A stretch of DNA of 64,000 nucleotides from Bradyrhizobium sp. Arg816 (lineage in GTDB: Bacteria; Pseudomonadota; Alphaproteobacteria; Rhizobiales; Xanthobacteraceae): contig NZ_JAPRAQ010000021.1 of the NCBI RefSeq assembly GCF_029989365.1, positions 81,803-145,802 of the forward strand, read 5' to 3'. The notes below the pieces were generated by a model that saw only the letters and a program-made list of their open reading frames with translations, had not been told where the DNA came from and ran no database searches. Every line of letters starts with the position of its first letter. Position 1 is the stretch's first letter. Both the position numbers and the translations under genes were made by a program. Shown here in pieces: positions 55,830-64,000 of this stretch.

Positions 55830-55915
55830 GAAGCTGTTGTGTGCACCGACTTGCTCGTCGGCTTCGGCAAGGTGGGAGGATGAGTTAGAGAGTCACTTTT
55901 GTGCGCCGAGCTATA
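55830..55915 (-). pseudogene. possible nopP 5' fragment
   Basis: On the minus strand one frame reads 'HLAEADEQVGAHNSFG', and the nucleotides parallel the frameshift region of the second nopP ('HFAETDEQIDADNFAD'), including the shared run CCTTGCCGAA/CTTTGCCGAA. This may be the left-over 5' part of a third nopP-like gene. Only about 30 codons are comparable, so the call is tentative. Confidence 0.35.
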
Positions 55916-56200
55916 GGCTGATTTCGCCCTGCAAGCAGATAGCAGGCTGGGTAACCGAGAGCCGACTTGGACCTCCCATTGTCCGCAATTCCCACTTATT
56001 ATCGACCGTTCCGCTCGAACGACAGGAAGGTAACGCTCGCCCCCATTGGCGTTGGTTGGTTGACGATTACGACGCAAGCAGGACTGACTCTGCTCATCGA
56101 GCTGGATCGGTCTATGATTGACCTGTTGATACTGGGATCGTTCTCCTTGAGCTCGCCCGCTCCATTAGTGGCCTCAATGCTCCAATACAACATTGCCGCC
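55916..56200. other. intergenic region downstream of nodM
   Basis: No gene recognised and no clear terminator for nodM. Confidence 0.45.
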
Positions 56201-58027
56201 TCATTCCACAGTCACCGATTTTGCTAGATTACGCGGCTGATCCACGTCCGCGCCCCTTACGAGCGCGGTATGGTAAGCCAAGAGCTGAACCGGAATGGCA
56301 TAGACCATCGGCGTAAAGCTTGCGACCATCTCCGGCAGCACAATGGTCATGAGTGTGTCCACCGTCGCTTCCAAAGCACCCTTCGAATCGGTGATCAGGA
56401 TAATCTTGCCGCCCCGAGCCGCAACTTCTTGCATATTCGAGACGGTCTTCTCGAAGACCCCGTCATAAGGCGCGATCACCACCACAGGCACTGCCTCATC
56501 TATCAATGCGATCGGTCCGTGCTTGAGCTCGCCGGCCGCATAACCTTCTGAGTGGATATAGGCAATTTCCTTCAGCTTGAGTGCGCCCTCCAGCGCCAGG
56601 GGGGCCGATGTGCCACGACCGAGATAGAGCACGTCCCTTGTGTCGGCGACATAACGCGCGAGCTTCTCGATCTGCGGCTCAATCAACAGGGCCGCAGCAA
56701 TCAACCGCGGCACTTCGATAAGCTCACGCACAAGCTTCGATTCATCGATCTCAGACAGTTTATCGCGCTGTTTGCCCGCTGCGATGGCAAGCGCGGCCAA
56801 TACCATCAGCTGGCAGATGAATGCCTTGGTGGAGGCGACGCCGATTTCTGGCCCCGCCAGCGTCGGCAGAACGGATTCGCTCTCCCGCGCAATCGTCGAC
56901 GTCGGGACATTGACCACAGATATCGTGTGCACGCCCTGGTCCTTGGCGTATCGCAACGCAGCGAGCGTGTCAGCGGTTTCGCCCGACTGCGAGATGACGA
57001 TCGCGAGATCGCCCCGGCGCAAAGGCGCCTCCCTGTAGCGGAACTCGGAGGCTACATCGATCTCGACAGGCAAGCGCGCCAGCCGCTCGAACCAGTATTT
57101 GGCGATGTGCCCGGCATAGCTTGCAGTGCCGCACGCGGTAATTGAGATGCGCTGAATGGATTTAAAGTCGAACGGCAATGTGAGGGGCAGGGCGACGCGC
57201 TTGGCCGCCATGTCGAGATAATGCGCCAATGTCTTGCCGGCCACTGTCGGCTGTTCGTGGATTTCCTTGGCCATGAAGTGGCGATAATTCGCTTTGTCCA
57301 CAAGGAGTGACGATACGCCAGACTTTGATGTTTCCCGCTCGACGACAGATCCGTCTGCGCTATAAATCACGCACGTCGTGCGCGTAAGCACGGCCCAGTC
57401 GCCGTCTTCAAGATAGGTGATGGTGTCGGTCAAGGGCGCGAGCGCGATCGCGTCCGATCCTAGATACACTTCGCCGTTACCATGTCCGATCGCAAGGGGC
57501 GACCCCTTACGCGCACCGATCAAAAGATCATCGTGGGCCTTGAAAAGGAATGCCAGCGCGAAGGCACCGCGCAGCCGCGGCAGCGACGCTTGTACCGCAT
57601 CCTGCGGCGAGTAACCCTTCTCGAGATAAGATTCGACGAGATGCGCCACCGCCTCCGTGTCTGTCTCTGAGCTAAAATGGGCTCCATTCCGCTCCAGTTC
57701 GGCTCGCAGCTCGCGGAAATTCTCAATGATCCCGTTATGAACGACCGCGACATTTTCCGTCGCATGCGGGTGAGCATTGCTCTCGGTCGGCTTTCCATGA
57801 GTCGCCCAGCGGGTATGACCGATGCCGGTATGACCCGACGGCGGATAGCAGCGCAGCTGCTCCTCAAGGTTTCTCAGCTTACCTTCAGCGCGGCGGCGCT
57901 CGATACGGAGACCTTCGAGAGTCGCGAGGCCCGCGGAGTCGTAGCCACGATATTCCAATCTCTTGAGCGACGCGACCAACTGCCCAACGACCGGACCACG
58001 CCCCAAAATGCCAACAATTCCACACAT
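56201..58027 (-). CDS. nodM: NodM, glucosamine-6-phosphate synthase
   Basis: A 608-residue glutamine:fructose-6-phosphate amidotransferase: N-terminal nucleophile Cys in 'MCGIVGILGRGPVVG', glutaminase motifs 'GIGHTRWATHGKPTESNAHP', and two SIS domains ('GTASYAGHIAKYWFE', 'ISQSGETADTLAALRYAKDQ', 'GRGTSAPLALEGALKLKEIA'), ending 'PRNLAKSVTVE'. The ATG at 58027 is chosen so Cys follows Met. It feeds UDP-GlcNAc synthesis for the Nod-factor backbone. It is called nodM rather than housekeeping glmS because of its place among symbiosis genes near noeL/nolK; sequence alone does not separate the two. Confidence 0.85.
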   Translation of the reverse strand: MCGIVGILGRGPVVGQLVASLKRLEYRGYDSAGLATLEGLRIERRRAEGKLRNLEEQLRCYPPSGHTGIGHTRWATHGKPTESNAHPHATENVAVVHNGIIENFRELRAELERNGAHFSSETDTEAVAHLVESYLEKGYSPQDAVQASLPRLRGAFALAFLFKAHDDLLIGARKGSPLAIGHGNGEVYLGSDAIALAPLTDTITYLEDGDWAVLTRTTCVIYSADGSVVERETSKSGVSSLLVDKANYRHFMAKEIHEQPTVAGKTLAHYLDMAAKRVALPLTLPFDFKSIQRISITACGTASYAGHIAKYWFERLARLPVEIDVASEFRYREAPLRRGDLAIVISQSGETADTLAALRYAKDQGVHTISVVNVPTSTIARESESVLPTLAGPEIGVASTKAFICQLMVLAALAIAAGKQRDKLSEIDESKLVRELIEVPRLIAAALLIEPQIEKLARYVADTRDVLYLGRGTSAPLALEGALKLKEIAYIHSEGYAAGELKHGPIALIDEAVPVVVIAPYDGVFEKTVSNMQEVAARGGKIILITDSKGALEATVDTLMTIVLPEMVASFTPMVYAIPVQLLAYHTALVRGADVDQPRNLAKSVTVE

Positions 58028-59047
58028 ATCGATCAATGCAGCCCAAGTTTAAGGAGTCCGACCTCCCCTACAGGAACCCGGTCATGAAATTCGCTTGCCC
58101 GATGGTAACAGGTGTCAAGTTCGGTTTTCGCGGCCGCCTGTATCACCGCCGCATTCACAAGCGTGAGTTAGATCTCTTTCAGCCATCATCGCTTCGCCCG
58201 CCTACATTCCGCTTTTGGCTGCCGATCGAGTACAAACAGCGGCAGCTCTAGCTTTAACTGTCCTGTCTTACTGGAGATAATTTTTCCGGCGCGGGTTTAA
58301 GAGACTTATCATACTGAACCGAGGCAACTTACGCTCGGTCAAGGTTAAAGGATTGCCGTCGAAGCTCCATTGTACGAAAGTAAGCTCTCGATATCGAAAC
58401 GTTCGACGATCTATACCAACGTTTGCTACTCTTTCTCACTTTGTCTCGCGTCGACCGTCCACTGCCTGCCGCGAGTTGGATATTGGCAACGGCGCTGATC
58501 ATGGTTGATGAGTCGACCTACAAGACTGCGGGTTCTGTTCCGAAGCTAACAGCGCTTTGTAGACTGCGGCTCTATGAGCAGGCTTGGCTGTGTGCTGGCT
58601 TGCATGCCGTCATTCCGACAAATGCATTGAATGCGACCTCAGCTCGTCGCTCTCCCACGCCATGGCCAGACCACGCGAATGCACACATGCACCTGAGGAT
58701 AGATAAGGAGCACAGACCGTCGCTTCTATCTCATTGGAAACATCGCCCAGGGGCAAGTACGCCTCGGGCGCGCGTAAGGGCGTTTTGCCATCCATCTCGC
58801 CTTAGGACTATCGCGCTGCTAGGGTTGCTGGGCTTCATTTTTGACGCTCAATGTGTTGGCATCCTTTAGTCCAAATATAAATCAATGTATATATAGTGTG
58901 CATTCCTGCATGGTGTGTATGACTGGAGCTAACGATCGCTTTCCTTTAATTGCGGGTGGAGCGCGCGTGCACATCTAGTTTTATCGAGAAACGGCTTCGC
59001 AATGGTGTTTCACAGCGAGGCTCTTTGCGGCGCAACTAAGAGAGACC
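58028..59047. other. 1-kb gap between divergent nodM and noeL
   Basis: No coding region recognised. Two stretches resemble parts of a nod box (minus strand near 58350; plus strand near 58908-58955, with CATGGTGTGTATG and CGATCG), but both deviate from consensus in spacing and in the AT-rich core, so neither is annotated as a site. Confidence 0.4.
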
Positions 59048-60133
59048 ATGGCGGCTCAGGACTCAAAGCGGCGCGTTGCGCTAATTACGGGCGTTACCGG
59101 GCAGGACGGCGCATATCTCGCCGAGTATTTGCTCGGTCTCGGCTATGTCGTGCACGGCATCAAGCGGCGCTCGTCCTCGTTCAACACCGCGCGCGTCGAT
59201 CACCTCTATCAGGACCCGCATGTCGGCAACGTGCCGTTCCTGATGCACTATGGCGATATGACGGATTCAACCAATCTGATCCGCCTGGTGCAGCAGATCC
59301 GGCCGACCGAGATCTACAATCTCGCAGCTCAAAGCCACGTCGCCGTCAGCTTCGAGAGCCCGGAATACACCGCCAACGCCGACGCCATCGGCGTGCTGCG
59401 CCTCCTGGAAGCGATCCGCATCCTCGGCATGGAGAAGGAGACGCGGTTCTACCAGGCCTCGACCTCCGAGCTCTACGGCCTGGTGCAGGAGATCCCGCAG
59501 AAGGAGACGACGCCGTTCTATCCGCGCTCGCCCTACGGCGTCGCCAAGCTCTACGGCTACTGGATCACGGTGAACTACCGCGAAGCCTACGGCATGTTCG
59601 CGTCGAACGGCATCCTGTTCAACCATGAGAGCCCGATCCGCGGCGAGACCTTTGTGACCCGCAAGATCACCCGCAGCGTCGCGCGCATCGAGGTCGGGCT
59701 GGAACAGACGCTCTATCTCGGCAATCTCGAAGCCAAGCGCGACTGGGGCCATGCCCGGGACTATGTCGAGGGCATGCACAGGATCCTGCAGGCCGACAAG
59801 CCCGACGACTTCGTGCTCGCCACCGGCGAGATGCGCTCGGTGCGCGAGATGGTCGAGCTGTCCTTTGCCCATGTCGGCCGCCGCATCGCCTGGCGCGGCA
59901 AGGGCGTCGAGGAGACCGGCGTCGATGAGGCGAGCGGCAAGATCGTGGTGAAGATCGATCCGACCTATTTCCGTCCGACCGAGGTCGATCTCCTCGTCGG
60001 CGACGCCAGCAAGGCGCGCGAGGTGCTCGGCTGGACGCCGAAGCGCAGCTTTGCCCAGCTCGTCGAGGAGATGATGGCAAGCGATCTGGCCGAGGCAAAA
60101 CGGGACGCTGGCAGTGGCAAACGCACCGTTTGA
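59048..60133 (+). CDS. noeL: NoeL, GDP-mannose 4,6-dehydratase
   Basis: A 361-residue SDR enzyme: NADP motif 'ALITGVTGQDGAYLAEYLLG', 'KRRSSSFNTARVDHLYQD', catalytic Y-x3-K in 'SPYGVAKLYGYW', and 'NHESPIRGETFVTRKITRS'. It makes GDP-4-keto-6-deoxymannose, the first step to GDP-fucose. Together with nolK it supplies fucose for the 2-O-methylfucose on Bradyrhizobium Nod factors. Codon use is strongly GC-rich at third positions, like core-genome genes. It overlaps nolK by 20 bases. The same enzyme could serve polysaccharide synthesis; location favours the nod role. Confidence 0.93.
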   Translation: MAAQDSKRRVALITGVTGQDGAYLAEYLLGLGYVVHGIKRRSSSFNTARVDHLYQDPHVGNVPFLMHYGDMTDSTNLIRLVQQIRPTEIYNLAAQSHVAVSFESPEYTANADAIGVLRLLEAIRILGMEKETRFYQASTSELYGLVQEIPQKETTPFYPRSPYGVAKLYGYWITVNYREAYGMFASNGILFNHESPIRGETFVTRKITRSVARIEVGLEQTLYLGNLEAKRDWGHARDYVEGMHRILQADKPDDFVLATGEMRSVREMVELSFAHVGRRIAWRGKGVEETGVDEASGKIVVKIDPTYFRPTEVDLLVGDASKAREVLGWTPKRSFAQLVEEMMASDLAEAKRDAGSGKRTV

Positions 60134-61121
60134 GCTGAAGGGCAAGAGCGTCTATGTCGCCGGCCATCGCGGCATGGTCGGAGCCGCGCTGCTGCGCCGG
60201 CTGGCGCGGGAGGACGTGCGGCTCGTCACGGTCGACCGGCGCGAGGTCGATCTCTGCAACCAGGCCGCCGTGTTCGACTGGTTCGCGAAAACGCGGCCGC
60301 AGGTGATCTTCCTCGCCGCGGCCAAGGTCGGCGGCATCGTCGCCAACAACACGCTGCGCGCCGAGTTCATCTACGACAACATCGCGATTGCCGCGAACGT
60401 GATCCAGGCCGCGCATCAGAACGGCGCCGAGAAGCTGATGTTTCTGGGCTCGTCCTGCATCTATCCGAAGCTGGCGCCGCAGCCCTTGCGCGAAGATTCC
60501 GTGCTATCAGGTCCGCTGGAGCCGACCAACGAGCCCTATGCGATTGCCAAGATCGCTGGCATCAAGATGGCGGAGGCATATCGCAGCCAGTATGGCAGCG
60601 ACTTCATCAGCGTGATGCCGACCAATCTGTACGGCCCCGGCGATAATTATCACCCCGAGCTGAGCCACGTGGTTGCCGCCCTGATCCGGCGTTTCCATGA
60701 GGCAAAAGTCGCAGGCGCGAAGAGCGTGGTGGTCTGGGGCACCGGCACACCGCGCCGCGAATTTCTCTACGTTGACGATCTCGCCGACGCCTGCATCCAT
60801 CTGATGAAGACCTATTCCTCGCCCGAACTTATCAATATCGGTACCGGCGAGGACATCAGTATCGAAGAGTTAGCACTCATGGTCGCGGCCGCCATCGGTT
60901 TTCGCGGTGAGATCAGACTCGATACGTCGCGCCCTGACGGCACGCCGCGCAAGCTACTCGACGTCGGGCGGCTGTCCGGGCTCGGCTGGCGCGCCACGAC
61001 CTCGCTTGAGGACGGCATTCAGCTGGCATACCGAGCGTATCGCGCCGACAGCGATGGACGGCACCAGAGTGATCTGCCTGTCCGGGATAACGGGGCAATC
61101 CTAGGTACTAATCGGCGGTGA
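60114..61121 (+). CDS. nolK: NolK, GDP-L-fucose synthase
   Basis: A 335-residue epimerase/reductase: 'VYVAGHRGMVGAALLRRLAR', 'FLAAAKVGGIVANN', catalytic 'FLGSSCIYPKLAPQPL' and Y-x3-K in 'NEPYAIAKIAGIKMAEAY'. It completes GDP-L-fucose synthesis after NoeL. A GTG start at 60114 inside the end of noeL is used. Third-position GC is high up to about 60830 and then falls (codons such as CTT, AAT, GGT, AGT, TTA appear), suggesting a mosaic gene. The last 25 residues are atypical. Confidence 0.93.
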   Translation: MANAPFELKGKSVYVAGHRGMVGAALLRRLAREDVRLVTVDRREVDLCNQAAVFDWFAKTRPQVIFLAAAKVGGIVANNTLRAEFIYDNIAIAANVIQAAHQNGAEKLMFLGSSCIYPKLAPQPLREDSVLSGPLEPTNEPYAIAKIAGIKMAEAYRSQYGSDFISVMPTNLYGPGDNYHPELSHVVAALIRRFHEAKVAGAKSVVVWGTGTPRREFLYVDDLADACIHLMKTYSSPELINIGTGEDISIEELALMVAAAIGFRGEIRLDTSRPDGTPRKLLDVGRLSGLGWRATTSLEDGIQLAYRAYRADSDGRHQSDLPVRDNGAILGTNRR

Positions 61122-61318
61122 ATGTCCAGCCTAGCGGATTTGCCGCTCACGTAATGACCAACTTTGCTTCGCAGTTGACAAGCGTTCATTGTCAACGACG
61201 GGGCTCGATCGGACGCCAAGAACCCAAGTGACGCGGTGTATCCTACCTACGACGCAGCCAACCACTTGCAGGAAAAGGAGAATGGCCATGATCGAGACCT
61301 GCTGCCATGAAGTTCGCC

Positions 61319-62458
61319 TTAGCGATGGTCTGTCATCATCATCCTCGCCGACAGCGTAACGATGGACATGAGCGCGCCCAGCATCCCAAACGCCAAGCGC
61401 AAGCCAAACATGTGTGCGACGAACCCAATGCCGGCGGGCCCAACGAGTATACCCGCATAGCCGGCTGTCGTGATGACCGCGATCGCAACGCCTGCTGGCA
61501 TCATTTTCTGGTTGCCGGCGCGTCGACAAAGTACAGGTACAACATTTGAAATACCCAAGCCAATAAGCAGGAACCCCGCCATAGCAATCAACGCAACGGG
61601 CGCGGCCACCACAGCCAAGAAGCCTGTTACGATCGGCAGAGTCCCGAGTATCAATGTGGCACGGTCTCCGATTCGCGCCACCACGGCATCTCCGCTGAGA
61701 CGCCCTGCGGCCATTGCGATTGAGAAAACCATACAACCAATGCCCCCGTGCGCTTCCGCGAGAAGCTCTCGTTCAACGAGAAGCAAAGCGCTCCAATCGA
61801 GCATTGCACCTTCGACAAGAAAGGTGATAGCCGCGAGCACAGCTATTAGCAACACATTGCGATGGGGCAAAACAAACGATGGCCCCTGCTGCCCCGACCC
61901 AGCCGCGAGCCCCGGCCAGGCCGATACAATAGCGATCGTCATTAACGCCGAACAGACCAACGTCGAAAAAACCGGGCCAAGCTGCAGCGACAAGAACGCG
62001 GTCACGGCGGCAGAGCCGGTGAATTCCCCAATGCTGTACTGGGCGTGGAAGCCAGACATCAATGGACAGCCCGTGTCGCGCTCCAATTCAATCGCGTGAA
62101 TGTTCATGGCTACATCGATCGAGCCGAGTGAAACACCGAAAGCAAACAGCGCAGCACCGAGCCTGACAGGTGTGTCGGCAATTACAAGGCACGGCAACAT
62201 GATCGCGAGTCCAAGTCCACCCGCGAGGATAATGGGCTTGCTGCCGTACCGCGCATTCAATACGCTGGTCAAAAGCATCGCGATGACGGATCCCGTTCCG
62301 AGACAGAGCAGCAGAAGACCAAGCATGCGGTCATCGACCGCGAGCCGCTCCTTGGCGAGTGGTACCAAAGGCGCCCAGGCCGCGAGGCCGACTCCGGCCA
62401 CAAAAAATGCGAGCCGAGTCCCAAGCAGGCCGGCTGACCAATTAGCAGACAGTATCAC
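61319..62458 (-). CDS. MFS transporter (YbjJ-like)
   Basis: A 379-residue membrane protein with about 12 hydrophobic segments and features of the YbjJ-like branch of the major facilitator superfamily ('FFVAGVGLAAWAPLVPLAKE', 'GVSLGSIDVAMNIHAIELER', 'GFHAQYSIGEFTGSAAVTA'). The substrate is unknown; sugar or small-molecule export is common in the branch. It converges on nolK with a 197-base gap that holds no gene. A link to Nod-factor or fucose handling would be guesswork. Confidence 0.85.
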   Translation of the reverse strand: MILSANWSAGLLGTRLAFFVAGVGLAAWAPLVPLAKERLAVDDRMLGLLLLCLGTGSVIAMLLTSVLNARYGSKPIILAGGLGLAIMLPCLVIADTPVRLGAALFAFGVSLGSIDVAMNIHAIELERDTGCPLMSGFHAQYSIGEFTGSAAVTAFLSLQLGPVFSTLVCSALMTIAIVSAWPGLAAGSGQQGPSFVLPHRNVLLIAVLAAITFLVEGAMLDWSALLLVERELLAEAHGGIGCMVFSIAMAAGRLSGDAVVARIGDRATLILGTLPIVTGFLAVVAAPVALIAMAGFLLIGLGISNVVPVLCRRAGNQKMMPAGVAIAVITTAGYAGILVGPAGIGFVAHMFGLRLAFGMLGALMSIVTLSARMMMTDHR

Positions 62459-62906
62459 GGGTGCTCCTGAGAGAAGGGGCTCGCGAGCGCGACGCCCCTC
62501 ATCCTGCGTGCGTCGCCTGCATGTGGCGCTATCGACAATGATGGCCTCAAGCTGGCATTCTTTATCCCTGCAAATGCAATGCCGTCACAAAAACTACTGG
62601 ACTACGCGAGCCGGCGGTGATCGTCGAGCCCGTGGATACGGTGTTTCGGTTATTCCTTCCCGGTTAAGCTGGCCATAAGAGGGTGACAGTTTTTGCTGAT
62701 CTACGACAACCGGAGACGCAACGCTCACTGTGGCTTTGTCGCAAAGCCTACAAACCCTGCAAAGCCAACGGCGCCGGACGCCACTGTGTACTCGGCGTGA
62801 ACACCGCCGTAGGTTTTCCTACCGCTTTTGCAAAACGGGAGTTCTCATCGCAAGTAACGGCGCTGACTCACGAGATCAATACAAGACCGCTATCACGCGG
62901 AAGCCG
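62459..62906. other. intergenic region
   Basis: About 450 bases upstream of the MFS gene with no recognised gene. Confidence 0.45.
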
Positions 62907-63193
62907 TCAATGTCGGCCCGATACTTTTGAAATTCGATTATTCCTGGTCTCAGGCCGCCAAGTAGTTTCCATGACATCATTCGCGCCACGGAAGAGGGCG
63001 GCGTCGCTCAGGTCCACGACGCGCGCGCATTCGATACCGAGGTGCCCGCCGGCATCGTTCAAGCGCTTATATCCGCAGTTCGCCGAGACCGTCGCTCCGA
63101 CCAAATCGGACTGTGGGTGGTAAGGAGCAAGTGTAGCAGTCACAAATCCATCAGTATCACCGCCCCTCACGTTATAAGCCCAGGCGCTCTGCA
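62907..63193 (-). pseudogene. gene fragment next to the IS630 insertion
   Basis: A 95-residue frame whose apparent start lies within a few bases of the transposase stop ('QSAWAYNVRGGDTDGFVTAT', 'VGATVSANCGYKRLNDAGG'). The sequence looks protein-like but matches no family I know. The likely reading is the 3' part of a gene cut off by the insertion element; a stand-alone small gene cannot be ruled out. Confidence 0.35.
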
Positions 63194-64000
63194 CTAGTGG
63201 TTCATCTCAGTGATTTTGACTCTTTGGCGGTGGTTGGATAGGCGCGGCCGAGTTTGTCGCGTGCTTTTGTCGGTTGTGAACATCCATTTGATGCGGTCTC
63301 GGGTTTTATTTCGCCGCCGTTGCCATGCTGCGATCTCGTTTTGGAGCCTTTTGGGATCGTCGATGCGGCGGCCGAGACATTGGCGCTGTAGCACGCTGAT
63401 CTCGCACTCGACCATGTTGAGCCAACTGGCGTGTTTCGGAGTGTAGTGGAACTCAAGGCGACGCAGGATGCGCCGGGCCTCGGCAGGCGCAAATGCTTGA
63501 TACAGCGCACCGGCAGTATGGATCGACAGATTGTCCTGCACGACACGAATGCAGGCGGCATCGGGATAATGGACATCGACGAGTTCGCGCATGCAGTGCG
63601 CGTAGTCTACGGCAGCGCGGCGCTCTGTCGTCTTGACGTTGCGCCAGCCACGATGGGGGTCGAATGTCACGAAGAGATTGACGGTGCCGTTGCGGCGATA
63701 TTCGTAATCATAGCGCTCGCGCTGCCCCGGTTGACCCGGGATCGGCTGACGCACCTCGCCGATGAGTTGGACCGGGGTCTCGTCGAAGCAGACCAGCGGC
63801 CGCTCGGGGTCCGGCGCTTCAGCGTAGAGATCGAGCACGTCCTCCATGCGAGCGACGTATTCGCCGTCGACACAGGGAATGCACCACATGTCCCTGCGCC
63901 ACGGTTTGAGGTCGTTTTCGGCCAGCCGGCGGCGCACAGTCTCGCCTGACAGGCTGTCGTGATCGGTGAGCTTGACCATCGCGTCGGCCAGCAGCGTCAG
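63194..64000 (-). mobile_element. IS630-family transposase, 5' end beyond the window
   Basis: At least 268 codons of an IS630/Tc1-type DDE transposase: 'LSGETVRRRLAENDLKPWRR', the first catalytic Asp in 'PLVCFDETPVQLIGEVRQPI', the second in 'IRVVQDNLSIHTAGALYQAF', and Glu in 'ASWLNMVECEISVLQRQCLG'. The frame stays open to position 64000, so the N-terminus is outside. The stop lies in CTAG at 63194-63197; IS630 elements insert at TA, so the element end is probably there. The copy seems intact as far as it can be seen. Confidence 0.9.

Noticed and set aside
58330..58365. Nod-box-like sequence on the minus strand upstream of nodM
   Set aside because: Only fragments of the consensus (a GCTTCGA-type piece and CAATC) fit; two bases are missing in the conserved core and the AT-rich half is poor.
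58908..58955. Nod-box-like sequence on the plus strand upstream of noeL
   Set aside because: CATGGTGTGTATG and CGATCG fit parts of the consensus, but the spacing between them is about five bases too long and the AAACAATC core is absent.
59267..60145. Minus-strand open frame of 292 codons opposite noeL
   Set aside because: Same effect of high GC3 in a real gene; no family features.

Overview
The window looks like part of the symbiosis island of a soybean-type Bradyrhizobium (B. japonicum/diazoefficiens/elkanii group or a close relative). Four things point there: a nifDKENX operon with no nifH in front of it (the split nifH/nifDK layout of Bradyrhizobium), a hupSLCDFG..K-hypABFCDE uptake hydrogenase cluster, a nodVW two-component pair whose regulator I recognise as NodW, and nodulation genes (nodM, noeL, nolK) mixed with type III effector genes of the NopP family. 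Assignments come from recognition of protein families and motifs by eye; no database search was run.

Layout, left to right. Positions 431-6057 (minus strand) form one long nif operon led by nifB: nifB, a 2[4Fe-4S] ferredoxin (frxA), two NifZ-family genes, two small nif-cluster proteins, a DegT-like aminotransferase homologue without its catalytic lysine, two small unknowns (one apparently frameshifted) and a Rieske protein. Positions 6396-9307 (minus) hold an iron-sulphur operon: IscA-like protein, a NifU C-terminal domain, nifS, fixU and a SIR2-like protein. A divergent gene of unknown function (9579) and a second Rieske gene (10179) follow. An effector gene nopP with its own tts box separates these from the nifDKENX-DUF269-DUF683-fdxB operon (12291-19961, minus). 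Next come an fdxN-sufBCDS operon (20428-25716), alanine dehydrogenase (26467), and the hydrogenase cluster (27967-41142), which lacks hupI and hupJ.

From 41.8 kb the region is looser: a beta-lactamase-like serine hydrolase, an orphan molybdate permease gene (modB), dctA, nodV-nodW plus a single-domain response regulator, a nopP paralogue frameshifted in its secretion-signal region, a decayed GH127 glycosidase, nodM, noeL-nolK, an MFS transporter and, at the right edge, an IS630-family transposase. Much of 51-56 kb is decayed sequence.

Regulation is visible. NifA sites (TGT-N10-ACA) and sigma-54 promoters (TGGCAYG-N4-TTGC type) sit in front of nifB, the iscA-nifS operon, the unknown gene at 9579, nifD and (with a weaker -12) fdxN-suf. 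Sigma-54-like elements alone precede the second Rieske gene, hupS and dctA. One NifA site at 9419-9434 lies between two divergent sigma-54 promoters. Together the genes cover nitrogenase subunits, FeMo-cofactor synthesis, iron-sulphur supply, electron donors, H2 recycling, C4-dicarboxylate supply, molybdate uptake (broken), ammonia/alanine handling, flavonoid-responsive nod regulation and Nod-factor decoration.
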